Assembly: GCA_019634625.1 (NCBI GenBank)
Contig: JAHCBA010000014.1
Coordinates: forward strand, 86,525 to 150,524
DNA length: 64,000 nucleotides
DNA from: Verrucomicrobiia bacterium
GTDB taxonomy: Bacteria > Verrucomicrobiota > Verrucomicrobiia > Limisphaerales > CAIMTB01
Reading direction: 5' to 3'
Both the position numbers and the translations under genes were made by a program. Every line of letters begins with the position of its first letter. Position 1 is the first letter of the stretch. Shown in pieces: positions 62,501 to 64,000 of this stretch. A model generated the notes under the pieces. That model was not told the DNA's origin. It made no database searches and worked only from the letters and a program-made list of their open reading frames with translations.

Positions 62501-62612
62501 GACCGCCCCTTCCCGTCCCGAACCCCATACCGGCGCCTTCGGCGAGGTCATCGACAAGGTCCGCCGCCTCCGCCATCCCCCGTCCGAATCTCCTCCCGCT
62601 TCCAGGCCGTGA
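59529..62612 (+). CDS. Fusion: catalase-like domain + LodA/GoxA-type CTQ amino-acid oxidase (cassette gene 3)
   Basis: A 1027-residue cytosolic-looking protein in one unbroken frame. Residues about 25-345 are catalase-like: TCGIALKLFGVPG, TQDF-like HDFLLQNHDVFFVD, SVLPFAFGPDRHVKYKL, NIWHALPEHRPAGSI and Arg325-x3-Tyr329-x6-Arg336, the spacing of the catalase haem-tyrosine motif. The usual distal His seems absent (Phe58 stands there). Residues from 365 match LodA/GoxA oxidases: IHPSIGIARLGNSPDGWFIGPE, LKRQAARFRIYGYNAAGEVV, LDFCLADAFHPG, and VPWQTDTASC with Asp858 and Cys862, the probable CTQ cysteine; the Trp partner may be Trp878. LodA-type enzymes oxidise amino acids with release of H2O2 and ammonia. 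Confidence 0.9.
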   Translation: MSTPRPSHPANPVPPPPPPPTLEDCALDPERALQTLFVNTVMGRRLAAGQCPVQRPVFLKPHGVAHGRFIVEPKLPADLRIGVFAGRTYPVWARFSSDTVPTNPDLRTTCGIALKLFGVPGRKLLEPGANTHDFLLQNHDVFFVDTARDMCEFTHAGVVGGDYTPYLKDHPRTDRILEDMAREVPSVATIDYWSVLPFAFGPDRHVKYKLEPILDPVPGFASPPSSSPPPPQNNLYLDLKDRLLRGEVAFRFLLQFQTDPDRMPLDAATVRWSEHESRPIPVATLILARQDLDAPGQADYGENLAYNIWHALPEHRPAGSIAAVRRSIYAASATWRRSRNDVPDREPRQPRPFSPPPPPAHETIVRAAIHPSIGIARLGNSPDGWFIGPEVPEPAPEPPGTWRDSSGALKRQAARFRIYGYNAAGEVVAELTAANAAIDWCVHVANKKSAWYQFQLALDIPEAAQADPAQRRNAAFEGPDRQQFVIDPGPRFIHGTRAAGSYYRFDSGRFVGKPVYLGELRTDDAGRLLFLGGHGVSDSFDGAIATGFANSDGWHDDTSDGPVTATVLLHGRPIPCDPAWVVTAPPNYAPELKSVRTLHDLLLQVAIDNLAIKAPPPDREVSFANEVLPILQRLCDLQWVNRGFAAQFGWGAPFHFLQPDLLRRLATPPRRVGNRLHDEHREWRRQLFNAFRRPDTPSFRRADSLNGSPQPWPWVYGDAMNVPYTSSPRQNTSLTDTQMKVLQAWAEGRFHDDLQGRRQLPGRLDDVPLQDQPAALDRASLDFCLADAFHPGCEITWPIRHFSLFMAPFRIRHRPDDLPEPDYGPILTADIALAADGPLQAQGPGDLTRWMAVPWQTDTASCRSGYDAKYDPYVPTFWAARVPNQVLTEEDYRIVMDKARSRADRDDAFATRHAWLRDLNLNASYLDQVNRMVAVFGDLGVVERRPGPGDAGFPDLLYVESKAPSSDSTGSSTRSSTTSPATRAGTARTRRTAPSRPEPHTGAFGEVIDKVRRLRHPPSESPPASRP

Positions 62613-63760
62613 CGTCCGTCGCAGGGCCCCCACCCCACGCCATCGTGGTCGGCGCCGGCATCGCCGGCTGCGCCGCCGCCATCTCCCTCGCCCATCAGCA
62701 GATCCCCACCACCCTCGTCGCCGCACCCCCTCCCCCCCATCCCCCGATCGGTGAAACCCTCCCCGCCGCCGCCCGCCCCCTCCTCCGCGACCTCGGCGCC
62801 TGGACCGCCTTCGCCCGCGCCCCTCATCGCCCCGCCCCAGGCACCGTGTCGGTCTGGGCCAGCGCCGATCCCGTCGCCATCGACGCCCTCCATGACCGCA
62901 ACGGACCCGGCTGGCAGCTCGATCGCCGGCGCTTCGAAGCCGATCTCCTCGAAACCGCTCTCGCCGCCGGCGTCACCCTGCTCCCCGCCACCCTCGTCCG
63001 CCATGTCTCCCGCCGGCCCGACCTGACCTGGGAACTCCACACAGACCGGACCCCCTCCACCCTCCCTCTGCCACGGCTCCCAGCCCGGCTGCTCGTGGAT
63101 GCCACCGGTCGCCGCGCCACCCCTGCCCGCGCCCTCGGCGCCCGGCGCCACACCGACGACCGCCTCGTCTGCGCCTATCTGCGGGTCCCTCCGCCCCCCG
63201 ATGCCCCGCGTCCCGAAGCCGCCTCCCTCGATGCACGCACCTGGGTCGAATCCGTCCCCGACGGCTGGTGGTACACCGCCCTCCCTCCCGACGGACATCG
63301 CGTCGTCGCCTTCCTCACCGACGCCGATCTCATCGCCCCGCCGGACTCCCCGCCGGACTCCCCGCCGGTCACGCAGGCCTTTTTCGAAAAGCTGGAAGCC
63401 ACACAACACCTCCGGCGCCTCGTACCGCCCCTCCGGGAACCCTCCCTTGCCGTCCCCCGCCTCACCTCTGCGGCCACCGCCCGGCTTTCGGCGTTTCACG
63501 GCAACGACTGGATCGCCGTTGGCGACGCCGCCCTCTCCTTCGACCCCCTCTCCTCCCAGGGCATGCTCACCGCCCTCTACACCGGACTGCGTGGCGGTCA
63601 GGCCCTTGCCGCCCATGCCCGCGGCGACCCCTCCGCCCTCACTGCCTACGCCGACCGGATCCACCGCATCCGCGACGCCTACCTCCGCCACCGGCACGAC
63701 GCCTACCGCTCCGAACCCCGCTGGCCCACCGCCCCCTTCTGGTCCCGCCGCCAACCCTGA
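62609..63760 (+). CDS. LodB-like FAD-dependent oxidoreductase (cassette gene 4)
   Basis: A 383-residue flavoprotein starting at GTG 62609, overlapping the previous stop in GTGA. The dinucleotide-binding motif GAGIAG is at 15-20, then IGETLPAAARPLLRDLGAW, GWQLDRRRFEADLLETA, LVDATGRRA and the second FAD motif VGDAALSFDPLSSQGM. This is the tryptophan-halogenase/geranylgeranyl-reductase fold shared by LodB and GoxB, which hydroxylate the tryptophan that becomes the CTQ cofactor of LodA/GoxA. Its position directly after the LodA-type gene makes a maturase role very likely. A 12-bp direct repeat encodes DSPPDSPP at 63341-63366. Confidence 0.9.
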   Translation: MTSVAGPPPHAIVVGAGIAGCAAAISLAHQQIPTTLVAAPPPPHPPIGETLPAAARPLLRDLGAWTAFARAPHRPAPGTVSVWASADPVAIDALHDRNGPGWQLDRRRFEADLLETALAAGVTLLPATLVRHVSRRPDLTWELHTDRTPSTLPLPRLPARLLVDATGRRATPARALGARRHTDDRLVCAYLRVPPPPDAPRPEAASLDARTWVESVPDGWWYTALPPDGHRVVAFLTDADLIAPPDSPPDSPPVTQAFFEKLEATQHLRRLVPPLREPSLAVPRLTSAATARLSAFHGNDWIAVGDAALSFDPLSSQGMLTALYTGLRGGQALAAHARGDPSALTAYADRIHRIRDAYLRHRHDAYRSEPRWPTAPFWSRRQP

Positions 63761-63787
63761 TCCGCCCTCCTATTCGTCCCAACTCCC

Positions 63788-63909
63788 GTGCACATGCACG
63801 AAAATTAGGCTCATTTCCAACCTCCTCCGCTCCTTCCGAACTCCCCCCCCCACTTCCCCGCACACCCACACACCCCGCTCCAATCAACGCAATTCGCGTG
63901 CATATGCAC
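63788..63909. promoter_or_regulatory. Two palindromic sites 110 bp apart (possible operators)
   Basis: GTGCACATGCAC at 63788-63799 and GTGCATATGCAC at 63898-63909 are perfect 12-bp palindromes differing at one symmetric pair. Each is followed at similar distance by a GGCT(C/G)(A/T)TTTC(T/C)CAACC-like block, so about 38 bases are loosely repeated. They lie in the gene-free, relatively AT-rich end of the window. They could be binding sites for a dimeric regulator of the next gene; no factor can be named. Confidence 0.4.
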
Positions 63910-64000
63910 TCAGTTCAGGGCTGTTTCTCAACCGCCCTCCCCCCCCTAGTCCTCTGCCGCCAACCCTGGCCTCTCCCGGAAGCGGATTCTAATCAACGTT

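Overview
The window is a GC-rich bacterial chromosome segment that looks like Verrucomicrobiota, probably a Limisphaerales/Pedosphaera-type lineage. This is an inference from gene content: three DUF1501 proteins and two PSD1 (DUF1549/DUF1553) cytochrome-type proteins, a Verrucomicrobium-type haem-binding protein fused to DUF1080, pseudopilin-like proteins with a GFTLIELL leader, and a REP-associated transposase. There is no rRNA or tRNA. One structural RNA, RNase P RNA, is clear on the minus strand at 4481-4883.

Layout. 1-2143: end of a PSD1 gene and a Tat-exported DUF1501 gene. 2184-5869: RAYT transposase, HDOD gene, rnpB and a small unknown gene. 5975-14128 (minus): rhomboid protease, DUF1080-ceramidase fusion, CDF transporter, LRR protein, argF, sufT, AEC transporter and a conserved unknown. 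14420-19913 (plus): six-hairpin glycosidase-like protein, IMP dehydrogenase-like protein, TPR protein. 20038-26845 (minus): pseudopilin, small membrane protein, two thymidylate-kinase-like paralogues, and an RND pump with its adaptor. 27172-33979: DUF1501 and PSD1 (minus), divergent from another DUF1501 (plus). 34001-34710: a mosaic of repeats. 34832-45212: pseudopilin, a TatT-TatP-TatQM (TPAT) transporter operon, SDR-pgpA-pgsA, HEAT-cytochrome-DUF1080 fusion, tilS. 45493-56011: ABC exporter, HD hydrolase, LON-domain protein, coiled-coil protein-moaA, FmdB-like, unknown secreted protein, KamA-type radical SAM, nth, bile acid:Na+ symporter-like protein.

56533-63760 is the most notable locus. 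It is a tight four-gene plus-strand cassette with two 4-base start/stop overlaps: (1) a protein resembling the N-terminal half of VioB/RebD enzymes, (2) a VioB-type ferritin-like diiron protein, (3) a 1027-residue fusion of a catalase-like domain to a LodA/GoxA-type quinoprotein amino-acid oxidase domain, and (4) a LodB-like flavoprotein of the kind needed to mature the CTQ cofactor. Read together, it could make an imine or keto acid plus H2O2 from an amino acid, handle the peroxide inside the same polypeptide, and pass the product to a VioB-like enzyme, as VioA/VioB do in violacein synthesis but with a quinoprotein as the oxidase. This is a hypothesis.

The other striking layer is non-coding. 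A 159-bp element with 19-bp terminal inverted repeats occurs five times complete and at least four times as fragments, always between genes. A second, AT-rich repeat family flanks the RAYT gene and recurs as a five-unit array at 56071-56264. Two 123-bp multi-hairpin elements, two 135-bp elements each followed by short tandem repeats, heptanucleotide arrays (one supplying the stop codons of two convergent genes) and a tandemly duplicated 72-bp inverted repeat complete the picture. Promoters, operators and terminators could not be assigned with confidence. Many starts were chosen from family length and signal-peptide position, because clear Shine-Dalgarno sequences are scarce.
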